From positions 1 through 64,000 of the forward strand of contig OMZG01000008.1 in NCBI GenBank assembly GCA_900315505.1: a stretch of 64,000 nt of DNA, given 5' to 3'. The position numbers were made by a program, and so were the translations under genes. This stretch comes from an uncultured Lachnospiraceae bacterium (GTDB lineage: Bacteria > Bacillota > Clostridia > Lachnospirales > Lachnospiraceae). Below, piece by piece: positions 26,528-35,774 of the stretch (position 1 is the stretch's first letter; the number at the start of each line of letters is the position of its first letter). A model generated the notes under the pieces. That model was not told the origin of the DNA and made no database searches. It saw only the letters and a list, made by a program, of their open reading frames with translations.

Positions 26528-28204
26528 TAAATCCTTCTCTTTCTCAATCATCCTGTTGAGTGCTGAGAAAATACCACGGATAGATGCTCTCGTGATGTTC
26601 GATGAGAGTCCTACACCGAAGCTGATATTCTCTGTACGCGGATTCTGCAGTTCGATGTATGCAGCTGCCTTCGCATGTGATCCGACACCGAGTGCATGCT
26701 CTGAATAATCGATCAGAACGAAGTCAACCTCCGGAACGCACTGCTTGATGGCGGTCTTTACTGCGTCGACCGGTCCGTTTCCATCGGCCTCTGAATGGAA
26801 GGCCTCTCCATTGTACTTGAAGTCGAGTGACACATGCGTATCCTCATCCTCTGTATTATCATCGATATCTACGAAGTCGAGCCTGAACGGATCCTTCTTG
26901 TCGAGATATTCCTTCTTGAACTCCTTCATGATACGCTCCGGCTTTACCTCGCCGCCTTCCTTCTCACTGATCTCCTGGATGACATCAGCGAACTCACGCT
27001 GCATGACCTTCGGAAGCTTGTAGCCATATACCTTGTCCATGACGAAGGCGACTCCGCCACGGCCTGACTGGCTGTTGATACGGACAACAGGCTCGTACTC
27101 TCTTCCGATATCCGAAGGGTTGATCGGCAGATACGGAACCTGCCAGATGGAAGAATTTCTCTCCTTCATGGCCTGCTCGCCCTTGTTGATGGCGTCCTGA
27201 TGTGAGCCTGAGAATGCAGTAAATACAAGGCTTCCGGCATACGGATGTCTCGGATCCACTGTCATCTTCGTGCATCTCTCGCAGACCTCTGTGATCTCCT
27301 TGATATCTGAGATCTCAAGGCCCGGATCAATGCCCTGTGAAAACATATTGTATGCGATATTTAAAATATCTACATTACCGGTTCTCTCACCGTTTCCAAG
27401 GAGTGTTCCCTCGATACGGTCAGCTCCTGCGAGGAGTCCGAGCTCTGCACAGGCAATGCCGGTACCACGGTCATTGTGTGGGTGGAGTGAAAGGATCACA
27501 TTGTCCCTGTTGTCGAGATGATTGTTCATCCACTCGATCTGGTCAGCATAGACATTCGGTGTATTCATCTCAACCGTTGCAGGAAGATTGATGATCACCG
27601 GGTTGCCTGTTGCATTGTCCCATTCCTTCATCACGGCATTACATACTTCAGCAGCATAGTCTACTTCAGTTCCTGTAAAGCTCTCCGGTGAATACTCGAG
27701 CCACAGATTGCCGTCATATTTCCTGAGGCCTTCCTTCACCATTCTCGTACCGTCGATGGCGATCTGCTTTACGCCCTCCTTATCCTTGTGGAATACGACA
27801 TCTCTCTGGAGAGTAGATGTGGAATTGTAGATATGGAAGATGACATTCGGGATGCCCTGAATGGCTTCGAATGTCCTGTCTATCAGGTTCTGTCTGCACT
27901 GACAGAGTACCTGCACCTTGACATCATCGGGGATTCTGTGCTCCTTTACAAGCTTGCGAAGAAAATCGTACTCGATCTGTGATGCTGCCGGAAATCCGAT
28001 CTCGATCTCCTTGAAGCCAAGCTTCAGAAGGAGCTCGAACATTTCCATCTTCTCATCGACATCCATCGGTTCCACGAGGGCCTGATTGCCGTCACGGAGG
28101 TCAACCGAGCACCAGACAGGATGTTTTGTGATCTCCTTGTCCGGCCATGTCCTTTCAGGGAAATTCAGTACAGGGTTCTTTACATAGTGCTTGTAATTCA
28201 TCAT
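26525..28204 (-). CDS. leuA: 2-isopropylmalate synthase (long form)
   Basis: First committed step of leucine synthesis, condensing acetyl-CoA with 2-oxoisovalerate. At 559 aa it is the long type 2 form. Catalytic motifs are SVDLRDGNQ near residue 35, HPHNDRGTG and LLGNGERTGN. The C-terminal allosteric domain (about 430-559) is present, so leucine feedback is expected. It is the last gene of the flgF-to-leuA run, 18 bp after ptsH. No T-box or leader peptide is visible before it, and no other leucine genes are nearby. Confidence 0.95.
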   Translation of the reverse strand: MMNYKHYVKNPVLNFPERTWPDKEITKHPVWCSVDLRDGNQALVEPMDVDEKMEMFELLLKLGFKEIEIGFPAASQIEYDFLRKLVKEHRIPDDVKVQVLCQCRQNLIDRTFEAIQGIPNVIFHIYNSTSTLQRDVVFHKDKEGVKQIAIDGTRMVKEGLRKYDGNLWLEYSPESFTGTEVDYAAEVCNAVMKEWDNATGNPVIINLPATVEMNTPNVYADQIEWMNNHLDNRDNVILSLHPHNDRGTGIACAELGLLAGADRIEGTLLGNGERTGNVDILNIAYNMFSQGIDPGLEISDIKEITEVCERCTKMTVDPRHPYAGSLVFTAFSGSHQDAINKGEQAMKERNSSIWQVPYLPINPSDIGREYEPVVRINSQSGRGGVAFVMDKVYGYKLPKVMQREFADVIQEISEKEGGEVKPERIMKEFKKEYLDKKDPFRLDFVDIDDNTEDEDTHVSLDFKYNGEAFHSEADGNGPVDAVKTAIKQCVPEVDFVLIDYSEHALGVGSHAKAAAYIELQNPRTENISFGVGLSSNITRASIRGIFSALNRMIEKEKDL

Positions 28205-28222
28205 GATATCTTTTTCTCCTTC

Positions 28223-28501
28223 CTACAGTCTGTCGCCCAGACCGTCCATGATCATCGGTACGAGTTTGTGCATTGCTTCGGCCTCATCCTCCCCGTCGCA
28301 GATCAGCGTGATCTCATCTCCCTTTCGGATACACGCTCCCAATACTGACAGGATGCTTTTCGCATTCGCCTCGCCTCTGTCCTCAGGTCCGTATCGGAAC
28401 GTGACCTTACACCTGAATTTCATTGCTTCCTGACACAGCACCCCTGCGGGTCTCAGGTGCAGACCCGTGGGATTCTGTATAGTCAGTCTGTGACTCAGCA
28501 T
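28223..28501 (-). CDS. ptsH: Phosphocarrier protein HPr
   Basis: 92-aa HPr with both functional sites: His15 in PTGLHLRPAG, phosphorylated by enzyme I, and Ser49 in NAKSILSVL (equivalent to Ser46), phosphorylated by HprK. In contrast to the crh-like gene at 4830-5078 it can act in the sugar PTS. It is not next to ptsI; it sits 3 bp after cdaR and 18 bp before leuA, with GGAG before its ATG. A specialised paralogue cannot be excluded. Confidence 0.9.
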   Translation of the reverse strand: MLSHRLTIQNPTGLHLRPAGVLCQEAMKFRCKVTFRYGPEDRGEANAKSILSVLGACIRKGDEITLICDGEDEAEAMHKLVPMIMDGLGDRL

Positions 28502-28504
28502 TTC

Positions 28505-29764
28505 TTAATCTCCTTCATCTGTCTCCTTTTTCTTCAGAATGATGGAAACGGTCGCTTTGTCCGCCTTCACACCATCCGGCAGATCCAGCTTCACCTGGAC
28601 CGTATGCTTTCCCTCTGTCAGTCCTGATGCATCCACAGAACCGGTGAGCTCTGATGCATTCACCTCTGACAGATCATTTTCATACCCGGATAATACAACT
28701 GATACGGTATCCTCGTCAAATGAAGCCTCATAATCATCTGACAGATCCTTTATCTTGAGATTCGATGTCGATACTGAGAATGTCTCGTCCGTCATCGAAT
28801 ATATGTCTACAGTCACCTTTACCTTGCCCTGTGAAGAATCCTCAAGCTTCACATTATCCGGCAGATAGCTTGAAATATCAACCGTCGTCTCGAAGTTCTC
28901 ATTTGTCTCGGTGAAGCCCAGATCAGCAAATGGAATCGTGATCTTGCTGATCGTATTCAGATCCTCTGCCGAGCCCTGTACGTCTACCTGTGACGGATCA
29001 GCTGTGATCTCATTGATCGATACACCGGATGGCACCTCCGAGCTGGTCGGCTTCGATACCTCTATCGGGACACTCTTCACCGAATCCATCGTCACATTGA
29101 CCTTCACCGTAGATACAGACAGGGTGAGACGGGTGGTATTTATCTCCTTATTGTCACTGTCGAAAAAGGTAGGAACTACATTCTCCGATATATCAGTGCT
29201 CACGCCGTCAACATCTGCTATTGCCTCCACGTGATCTATCTTCTTCACAATGCTTGCAGGACCCTCGACCGTCACTACATTCGGAGATACATCTATATCC
29301 TTCACTGCATAGCCGTCGGCAGGATCACCACCGGACGAACCTTCTATCACGAATTTCTTCGACTGCTTCTCGCCGACCTCTACCTGCAGGTAATGCGTCT
29401 CTCCAATGATAGATACTGCTCTCGGATATGTCACGCAGGAGATCTGTATCGGAACCCTGCCCTTGTCATCGAGATAATTCATATCTGCTGTAGCGACGAA
29501 ATCGCTGTTTGACAGGCGGTCCATGATCGTACGCTTCGCACTCACGCGGAAGGTCACGGACATATTCGAATCAGCAACGGACATGTATTTTCCCTGCTCG
29601 CTTACCACATTCTGGTTCTCGATTGATATCTTTGCGGTGAAATTCCGTTTCTCGGTAGGATCATCTACATTCACTATCGCTATCCACAGGATGAAGGATA
29701 GGATGATGGCGAGGATCTTCAGGCCCCAGTTCTTCGTCAAGAAGTCATGAATTTTCTGACTCAT
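28505..29764 (-). CDS. cdaR: CdaR (YbbR-domain) regulator of diadenylate cyclase
   Basis: Extracytoplasmic partner that modulates CdaA activity. From ATG 29764 (strong AAAGGAGG site) the product is 419 aa, with a membrane anchor at about residues 12-32 (WGLKILAIILSFILWIAIV) and then what appear to be four YbbR-type beta repeats to the C-terminus. It overlaps the end of cdaA by 20 bp, the usual cdaA-cdaR pairing. Confidence 0.92.
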   Translation of the reverse strand: MSQKIHDFLTKNWGLKILAIILSFILWIAIVNVDDPTEKRNFTAKISIENQNVVSEQGKYMSVADSNMSVTFRVSAKRTIMDRLSNSDFVATADMNYLDDKGRVPIQISCVTYPRAVSIIGETHYLQVEVGEKQSKKFVIEGSSGGDPADGYAVKDIDVSPNVVTVEGPASIVKKIDHVEAIADVDGVSTDISENVVPTFFDSDNKEINTTRLTLSVSTVKVNVTMDSVKSVPIEVSKPTSSEVPSGVSINEITADPSQVDVQGSAEDLNTISKITIPFADLGFTETNENFETTVDISSYLPDNVKLEDSSQGKVKVTVDIYSMTDETFSVSTSNLKIKDLSDDYEASFDEDTVSVVLSGYENDLSEVNASELTGSVDASGLTEGKHTVQVKLDLPDGVKADKATVSIILKKKETDEGD

Positions 29765-30626
29765 CTGATGACCTCCTTTCGTCACTCTTCGCTACATCCT
29801 CGAGCGTCCTTCTCTTCTGGATGCTGTGCAGGAGCTTCGTGAGCTGTTCTGCCGTGATATCATGTCTCAGCTTTCCTCCCTGGGTCACCGACACCTTCCC
29901 TGTCTCCTCGGATACGACTATGGTGACAGCATCAGACACCTCTGAAATACCGAGTGCTGCCCTGTGACGAGTACCCAGATCCTTTGATATAGACATATTG
30001 TCCGACAGCGGCAGATAGCAGGTAGCTGATACCACCCTGTCTCCGCGGACGAGCACTGCACCATCATGAAGAGGTGTATTTTTTTCGAATATATTGATAA
30101 GCAGCTGCCTCGACAGAATGGCGTCTACCGGAATGCCGGTCCTCTCGTACTCCTGAAGCCCTGTTTCCATCTCTATCACGATGAGTGCACCGGTCTTCAC
30201 CGCTCCCATATCATAGCAGGCCTTCACAAGGTCTGTGAGAGTATGATCCGAGAATCTCAGATTTGAATTCTTTGAAAAGCCGTTTGCGAGAACACGGAAC
30301 AGATTGTTCCGGCCCAGCTGCTCCAGTGCCTGCCTCAGCTCCGGCTGGAACACGACTACTATCGCTATTATCGCGACATTCAGCAGCTTCTCACCCAGCC
30401 ACAGGATGGTATTCATCTGCAGCAGTGCTGCGAGAGCGAAGAAGGCCGCGATCACCAGGATTCCGCGGATCAGCATGAACGCACGGGTATTCTTCAGCCA
30501 TACGAGTATCTCATATATGAAAAAGGCTATGATGATGATCTCGACTATGTCTATCACATGCACGGTCGGGAATGTCAGGTCAAAATTGGCCAGCCAGCCA
30601 TTCATTCTGTCAGCAAATGCCGTCAT
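29745..30626 (-). CDS. cdaA: Diadenylate cyclase CdaA
   Basis: Makes the second messenger c-di-AMP from two ATP. The 293-aa protein has three N-terminal membrane helices (about 23-95) and a DAC domain with the catalytic LHDGAVLV (DGA at 188-190) and GTRHRAALG (RHR at 220-222). Its start overlaps the stop of the upstream membrane protein by 4 bp. In Firmicutes cdaA-cdaR is normally followed by glmM; here it is followed by ptsH and leuA, and glmM is absent from the window. Confidence 0.96.
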   Translation of the reverse strand: MTAFADRMNGWLANFDLTFPTVHVIDIVEIIIIAFFIYEILVWLKNTRAFMLIRGILVIAAFFALAALLQMNTILWLGEKLLNVAIIAIVVVFQPELRQALEQLGRNNLFRVLANGFSKNSNLRFSDHTLTDLVKACYDMGAVKTGALIVIEMETGLQEYERTGIPVDAILSRQLLINIFEKNTPLHDGAVLVRGDRVVSATCYLPLSDNMSISKDLGTRHRAALGISEVSDAVTIVVSEETGKVSVTQGGKLRHDITAEQLTKLLHSIQKRRTLEDVAKSDERRSSDESENS

Positions 30627-31576
30627 GCGTTCACCTCCTTTTCATCACTTTTCTCTTCCGTACCGGAAGTAATCTTCTTTATCTCCTTATCCTCTTCTGC
30701 TATGTGTATCTTCGGAACTGCCGTCACATAATAATAGTAATCATCGTCCTCGAACTGCACCCTCTCAACCCTTGAGAAATCAAGATTCCTGAAAAGAAGT
30801 GCACACAGTATGCCAACCAGAAGACTCACTATATTACCGCCGATCAGCACCCAGATCTCCGGCCCCTGTCCGAAGAACATGACACCGCCGAACATGATCA
30901 GCATTTCTGCTATTGTACCACCTATGACCGCAATAATCCACGAATATGATACCCGCAGGTTCTTGATCGTACATACTGCAAGGAAAAGCACTATCATGGA
31001 TGCTATGAAAAAATAGAATCCGCTTCCCGAAACCATTGTAGAAAGCAGGTCCAGCGCACCCGTGCCGTCAGAGCCCTCTGATATAGACGGGATCGCATCA
31101 TGAACTGTCTTCAGATAGTATGCGATCACACTTCCGCCTATAACAGATGTCACCTCATGGTATCCACCGAAAAGTCCGGCCACCATCGGCCCCACATACG
31201 GGATAGATGCACGGTAGAATATGGCGATACCCGGAAGCATATTGTAGAATCTGGCCTTATACGAATAGCAGAATATATAGAATACAGCAAACATGAAAAA
31301 CACGAGAATACCGATGGACTGCGAGAGCGAGAGCACCTGCAGTACCATATAGATGACGAGCATCACTGCTATTCCCGATGATGGAAGAAAGAATCCCGCT
31401 ACCGTCAGAAGCAGCCTGACTGCCACCGACGAAAGGAGATCTGAAAAGCCGAATGCGCCTGATACGACCGATACACCTAACAGGGTCCAGGCTGCACCGA
31501 GTATCCTTCTGAGCACATTCTCATGCCTTGATATGAAATTGCTTACATGGCTTCTGACCGCCAGATCTAGCTTCAT
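30623..31576 (-). CDS. Uncharacterised polytopic membrane protein coupled to cdaA
   Basis: A 317-aa protein I cannot assign to a named family. About eight or nine hydrophobic segments span residues 23-265. The cytoplasmic tail starts RNLDFSRVERVQFEDDDY, goes through four consecutive tyrosines and YVTAVPKI, and ends in a Lys/Glu-rich stretch. Its stop overlaps the cdaA start (ATGA, 30626-30623) and its own start overlaps the stop of the next gene upstream (31576-31573). Translational coupling to a c-di-AMP synthase suggests a role in c-di-AMP signalling or cell envelope control; this is inference only. Confidence 0.8.
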   Translation of the reverse strand: MKLDLAVRSHVSNFISRHENVLRRILGAAWTLLGVSVVSGAFGFSDLLSSVAVRLLLTVAGFFLPSSGIAVMLVIYMVLQVLSLSQSIGILVFFMFAVFYIFCYSYKARFYNMLPGIAIFYRASIPYVGPMVAGLFGGYHEVTSVIGGSVIAYYLKTVHDAIPSISEGSDGTGALDLLSTMVSGSGFYFFIASMIVLFLAVCTIKNLRVSYSWIIAVIGGTIAEMLIMFGGVMFFGQGPEIWVLIGGNIVSLLVGILCALLFRNLDFSRVERVQFEDDDYYYYVTAVPKIHIAEEDKEIKKITSGTEEKSDEKEVNA

Positions 31577-31989
31577 TGTGATTCCTTGTGGCTTTCCTTG
31601 TCCTCTGCCTCATATAGGGCAGCCAGTTCTTCCATATCCTCCTGCTGTTCTCTTATTGTGCGACGGTACTCCTCGTATCTCGCGATATTCCTGTGCCTCT
31701 CGTACCTGAGATACCCCAGCAGAAAAAACAGATATCCGAGAATACCTCCGAATACCAGCACTGCTACGGTAAGCCTCGTGACCGGAATGACAAATACTGA
31801 AAAAGCCGCTGCCGCCAGTATGGCGAAGACTATGAAATACAGTATCGTCCCGAAGAAAAAGCTTCTGACTCCGTAATACGACACGAAATGCTTCTGATCA
31901 AGCCCGTCTGCCGTTTGTATCCTGTACCCGGCTCTCTCCTCCCTGATCGCGATACGGGTCATTTTCCTGACCCTGTCCTCATTTATCAA
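31573..31989 (-). CDS. Small two-helix membrane protein with coiled tail
   Basis: 138 aa, unrecognised. Two membrane helices lie at about 45-64 and 70-92 (TILYFIVFAILAAAAFSVFVI; LTVAVLVFGGILGYLFFLLG), followed by a charged, probably coiled-coil tail (ERHRNIARYEEYRRTIREQQ). The predicted start is TTG 31989, 1 bp after the zinc-ribbon gene. ATG 31962 is an alternative that loses nine residues. It overlaps the next membrane protein by 4 bp, so the two probably work together. Confidence 0.72.
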   Translation of the reverse strand: MINEDRVRKMTRIAIREERAGYRIQTADGLDQKHFVSYYGVRSFFFGTILYFIVFAILAAAAFSVFVIPVTRLTVAVLVFGGILGYLFFLLGYLRYERHRNIARYEEYRRTIREQQEDMEELAALYEAEDKESHKESQ

Positions 31990-31990
31990 A

Positions 31991-32410
31991 TCAGATATCC
32001 TGCTTTCCCATAAATCTCATGGCATCACGCTCGCTCTTCCTCTTCGGCTTTGTAAGCGCTGACTGCGGCTTGTGGTACATGCCCTCGAGATCCTGTGCCA
32101 TGCTGGACTTGCAGTTGTTGCAGTATCTGCCTGTCCTGATCGGCGCTCCGCACTTCTCGCAGTAGAATGTCACACCTGAATCCCTCGAGAACTCGAGCCT
32201 CTCCTCACGCACCCACTGCTGTATCTGATTGATCGACACATCATTCTCCTCAGATACCTGATTCATACTAGCACCAGGATTGTCCCTTATGTAATCCCTG
32301 ACCTTCTCAAAGACCTTCTCCTGCTCTCTCTTGCAGTTCTCGCAGATAACCGGCCCCGTGCCGCTGTACTGGAATATCCTTCCACACTTCCTGCAGTTCC
32401 TGATGTCCAT
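31991..32410 (-). CDS. YvyF-like flagellar-region zinc-ribbon protein
   Basis: 139 aa. An N-terminal zinc ribbon (CRKCGRIFQYSGTGPVICENC), a central MerR-like helix-turn-helix (NQVSEENDVSINQIQQWVREERL) and a second zinc ribbon (CEKCGAPIRTGRYCNNC) match the flagellar-operon YvyF family. In Bacillus yvyF follows comFC upstream of flgM. Here it also follows comFC, in an operon begun by flagellar rod genes. Function in flagellar gene control is suspected but not established. Confidence 0.85.
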   Translation of the reverse strand: MDIRNCRKCGRIFQYSGTGPVICENCKREQEKVFEKVRDYIRDNPGASMNQVSEENDVSINQIQQWVREERLEFSRDSGVTFYCEKCGAPIRTGRYCNNCKSSMAQDLEGMYHKPQSALTKPKRKSERDAMRFMGKQDI

Positions 32411-32443
32411 TTTACCACCCTTCCTACTATGAGTCTTCCGCCT

Positions 32444-33145
32444 CTATTCTCCTGTACATATAAACATTCCGCAGACATCCGATACTCCGGCCTCTAAAAG
32501 CCTCTCAGCTGCTGCATCCATAGTGGACCCCGTGGTGTAAATATCATCACAGAGAAGCACTCTCTTTGATTTTACATCAAAATCCCTTACTTGAAAAGCG
32601 TTTTTGAGATTCTTTCGTCTTTCCTCGGGAGAAAGTCCTTTCATCGGCGGAGTCGCCATCACCCGGTCGAGCAGATGGACGCAGGGAATCCCCGTTTCCT
32701 CAGCGAGTGCGCGCGCAAAGACCTCGGCCTGATCGAAGCCACGGGTTTTCCTTTTCCCGGAATACATGGGCACTGGCACTATCATATCAAAGTCCATTCC
32801 CTGAATCCAGTCTCCCCACAGGTCTACTGCATCTCTTGCGAAGCTGTCCGCATACGAGCGCCTCCCGGCATACTTGAACCGGTACATCGCCTCTCGCATG
32901 GGTCCGTCATATACATAAAGAGATCTGCCCTCGGAAAACATATGCGTCTTCCGGGAGCAGTCCTCACACATCACTTCTAGTTCTTTTGTCAGCTGTCTGC
33001 CGCAGCGCACACAGTAATTCCCGCTCACCCTGTGGACGAGCTTCATGCAGTCCGCGCAGAATGTCCTCTCATCCGGAGCCAGTACCTCATCACATGACGG
33101 ACATCTCGGTGGAAAAATCACCCTCCTAAAATCTGACCTCTTCAT
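32444..33145 (-). CDS. comFC: ComFC-type phosphoribosyltransferase-like protein
   Basis: 233 aa from ATG 33145 (GGAGG at a suitable distance). The N-terminal zinc ribbon has CPSCDEVL, FCADC, CVRCGRQL and CEDC pairs. The C-terminal PRTase fold has the PRPP motif VLLCDDIYTTGSTM. ComFC proteins support DNA uptake in competent Firmicutes, with the exact reaction unknown. It overlaps the end of recD2 by 20 bp and precedes the yvyF-like gene by 33 bp. Confidence 0.92.
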   Translation of the reverse strand: MKRSDFRRVIFPPRCPSCDEVLAPDERTFCADCMKLVHRVSGNYCVRCGRQLTKELEVMCEDCSRKTHMFSEGRSLYVYDGPMREAMYRFKYAGRRSYADSFARDAVDLWGDWIQGMDFDMIVPVPMYSGKRKTRGFDQAEVFARALAEETGIPCVHLLDRVMATPPMKGLSPEERRKNLKNAFQVRDFDVKSKRVLLCDDIYTTGSTMDAAAERLLEAGVSDVCGMFICTGE

Positions 33146-35408
33146 TCTCCTCTGCCTCCCTGATCCTCTCTTCAAGACCGCTCAGACGCTTCTGCTGGCG
33201 GTCATTTCGTTCCATATTGTAGAAAACTTTTTCATCCCCGACTATGATCACGCACTTCTTCGCCCTTGTGACTGCGGTGTACAGGAGATTCCTGTTGTAT
33301 AGCACTTCCGGGCCCGCCAGCAGTGGTATGATGACCGCCGGATACTCGCTTCCCTGCGACTTGTGGATCGTCATCGCATACGCCAGTGACAGATTCTCGA
33401 GATTCGCATAAGGGTAGTCAACTATATGTCCGTCGTCGAACTCAATTCTCGCGCTGTTGGAAAAATCGTTGATCTCGAGTATTTTTCCAAGGTCGCCATT
33501 GAAGATGCCACTTCCCTGATCTACCGGAATGCCGCGCGGACTCACGACTTCCCAGCTGATATCATAGTCATTCTTCGTCTGCATGACCTTGTCGCCCTCA
33601 CGGAAAACTATATCGCCGAACTGCTTCTCATACTTGCTCTCAGATGGCGGATTCATGTATTCCTGCAGGATCCTGTTGAGATTCGCGACGCCGCAGAGCC
33701 CCTTTCTCGTAGGCGAGAGCACCTGTATGTCAAATGCCTCCGACTGCACATAATCCTTGAGCTTCCCCTTCAGCAGCTGGATCACCACTGATATGATATG
33801 ATTGGCGTCGTATCTCTTCAGGAAGAAAAAATCACGGCTCCTGTTGTCGAGCGTGACCTCCTCACCGTTCCTGATCTTGTGGGCATTCAGGACTATGTCC
33901 CCGGTATCCTTCTGGCGGAAAATATTCGTCAGTCTCACGACCGGAAATGCCTCTGACGCTATCAGATCTTTCAGCACATTTCCCGGGCCGACCGATGGCA
34001 GCTGGTCCACATCACCGACGAGCACGAGTCTCATTCCTTCATCAAGCGCCCGTAGCAGCGAGTAAAAAATAGTGATGTCTACCATCGACATCTCATCTAT
34101 GATCACGACATCGGCTTCTATCGGATTCTCTTCATTGCGGCCGAAGATGCCCGGATTGGAGCCCGGTTCACTGTCATCCGTGGTCCCACCCTTCTGCACT
34201 TCGAGAAGTCTGTGTATAGTCTGGGCATCCTGCCCGCAGGCTTCGCTCATCCTCTTTGCAGCTCTTCCTGTCGGTGCCGCGAGACAGACTTCAAGTCCTT
34301 CGTTTCTGAAATATCTGATGATCGATCTGATGGTAGTTGTCTTTCCTGTACCAGGGCCTCCAGTGAGTATCAGGATGCCATTCTCAGCCGCTTCCTGTAC
34401 CGCTTTTCGCTGGTTCTCATCGAGAGTCATCTGCTCCTCAGTCTCGATCTGGGAGATTGCATCATCAATGCCCTTCTCCTCAACTGCAAAGCGGTTCTTC
34501 AGTGTGAGAAGCTTTGCCGCACTCCTCTGCTCCATGCGAAACAGCGGGTATTCATAGACCTCGTCTCCGACCACCTTGATCCTGCGGTTCATAGTCAGGT
34601 CAAAGATCAGATTTTCAATCATCTCTGATGTCACGTTGAGAAGCCTTACAGACCTGTCTATCAGGTCATCACGCAGCATATAGGTATTGCCTTGCGCCCT
34701 GGTCTGTGACAGCACATACATGATCCCCGCCCTGGCTCTCTCTTCGCTGCGCATCGAGAAACCTGCTGCAAGCGCTATGTCATCGGCCGTGCGGAATCCA
34801 ATGCCGTCAATATCTTCGGCGAGCCGGTATGGATTCTTTTTGATCACGCTCATGGCGGCCTGACCATATTTATTAAAAATCTTTAATGACATACCTGCAG
34901 TAATCCCGAGTTTCGAGAGTTCGAGCATTACCATCCGCTGGTTGCTCTTTTTTCTCAGATCCTCGGCTATCTGCATGGCTTTGTTGCGGCTGATGCCCTT
35001 GACCTCAGCGAGTCGTTCAGGCTCTACTTCAAGAATCTCGAATGTCTTGTCGCCAAATTTTTTTAAAATACGGGAAGCGAGTGCTGGGCCGATGCCCTTC
35101 ACGGCTCCTGATGCGAGATACCTCTCCAGCGACTGCGTATCTGTCGGTGCCACTTCTTCATAGGTCTTCACCTTCAGCTGCATGCCAAAGCTCTCGTGCA
35201 TGGCAAAATCGCCGGTGACCTTCAGATTTTCTCCTGCTGTCACTGACGCAAAAATACCTACACAGGTTATCTCGTCCGGATCATCCAGATCCTCCTCCAA
35301 CACCGGTTCCTTCGGTATCAGAACGAGCACCGTGTAGGCATTCTCTTCATTTCTGAATATGATGTGGTCTACGTATCCTTCAATTGTTGTCATCGTCCGT
35401 GATTCCAT
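33126..35408 (-). CDS. recD2: RecD2 family DNA helicase
   Basis: A 5'-3' SF1B helicase of the RecD2 (RecBC-independent) type, 760 aa. It has the long N-terminal region with helix-hairpin-helix motifs (GIGPALASRILKKFG, near 106-120), Walker A GGPGTGKT (350-357), Walker B VIIDEMSM and the C-terminal motif YAMTIHKSQGSEYPAV. Roles known for the family are replication fork and mismatch repair functions. It overlaps the FlgJ-like gene by 29 bp, so it is translated from a flagellar mRNA. Confidence 0.95.
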   Translation of the reverse strand: MESRTMTTIEGYVDHIIFRNEENAYTVLVLIPKEPVLEEDLDDPDEITCVGIFASVTAGENLKVTGDFAMHESFGMQLKVKTYEEVAPTDTQSLERYLASGAVKGIGPALASRILKKFGDKTFEILEVEPERLAEVKGISRNKAMQIAEDLRKKSNQRMVMLELSKLGITAGMSLKIFNKYGQAAMSVIKKNPYRLAEDIDGIGFRTADDIALAAGFSMRSEERARAGIMYVLSQTRAQGNTYMLRDDLIDRSVRLLNVTSEMIENLIFDLTMNRRIKVVGDEVYEYPLFRMEQRSAAKLLTLKNRFAVEEKGIDDAISQIETEEQMTLDENQRKAVQEAAENGILILTGGPGTGKTTTIRSIIRYFRNEGLEVCLAAPTGRAAKRMSEACGQDAQTIHRLLEVQKGGTTDDSEPGSNPGIFGRNEENPIEADVVIIDEMSMVDITIFYSLLRALDEGMRLVLVGDVDQLPSVGPGNVLKDLIASEAFPVVRLTNIFRQKDTGDIVLNAHKIRNGEEVTLDNRSRDFFFLKRYDANHIISVVIQLLKGKLKDYVQSEAFDIQVLSPTRKGLCGVANLNRILQEYMNPPSESKYEKQFGDIVFREGDKVMQTKNDYDISWEVVSPRGIPVDQGSGIFNGDLGKILEINDFSNSARIEFDDGHIVDYPYANLENLSLAYAMTIHKSQGSEYPAVIIPLLAGPEVLYNRNLLYTAVTRAKKCVIIVGDEKVFYNMERNDRQQKRLSGLEERIREAEENEEVRF

Positions 35409-35772
35409 ACTCCAGCTTCATGTGATCTACCATCTCATCCGTGAAATTGTCTCCATACTTGTCTACGATCTCGCTCGCAAGCGTTGAAATCGTGGAATCC
35501 ATATACATATCCGACATCTGGCCTGCCCAGCCATCTGTATCGTCATCCGGCTTCAGGGCATCATTTGTCTTCTTGACTTCCTTGATCATCTGCTCCACGA
35601 AATACGACTCGAATGACTTCATGGCACTCTTCAGATCCTCTGTGGATGAGCCCTTCCCCAGGCTCTCTGCCTGTCTCGTGATATCCCCTGTCTTCTTCGA
35701 ATCAGTGAGGTTCTGCGCCTGCTGATTCATGACACTGAGGTATGAAGACGAATAATCTGTACTAACTGCCAT
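35380..35772 (-). CDS. Rod-binding protein (FlgJ N-terminal domain type)
   Basis: 130 aa. The stretch LKSAMKSFESYFVEQMIKEVKKT and the later MYMDSTISTLASEI fit the rod-binding domain of FlgJ, without a muramidase domain, as usual in clostridia. It should help cap and assemble the flagellar rod. It sits 2 bp after flgG and overlaps the start of recD2. AGGAGA precedes its ATG. Confidence 0.87.
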   Translation of the reverse strand: MAVSTDYSSSYLSVMNQQAQNLTDSKKTGDITRQAESLGKGSSTEDLKSAMKSFESYFVEQMIKEVKKTNDALKPDDDTDGWAGQMSDMYMDSTISTLASEIVDKYGDNFTDEMVDHMKLEYGITDDDNN

Positions 35773-35774
35773 AA

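Noticed and set aside
28205-28222. T-box or leader peptide before leuA
   Set aside because: Only 18 bp separate leuA from ptsH, which leaves no room for such a leader.
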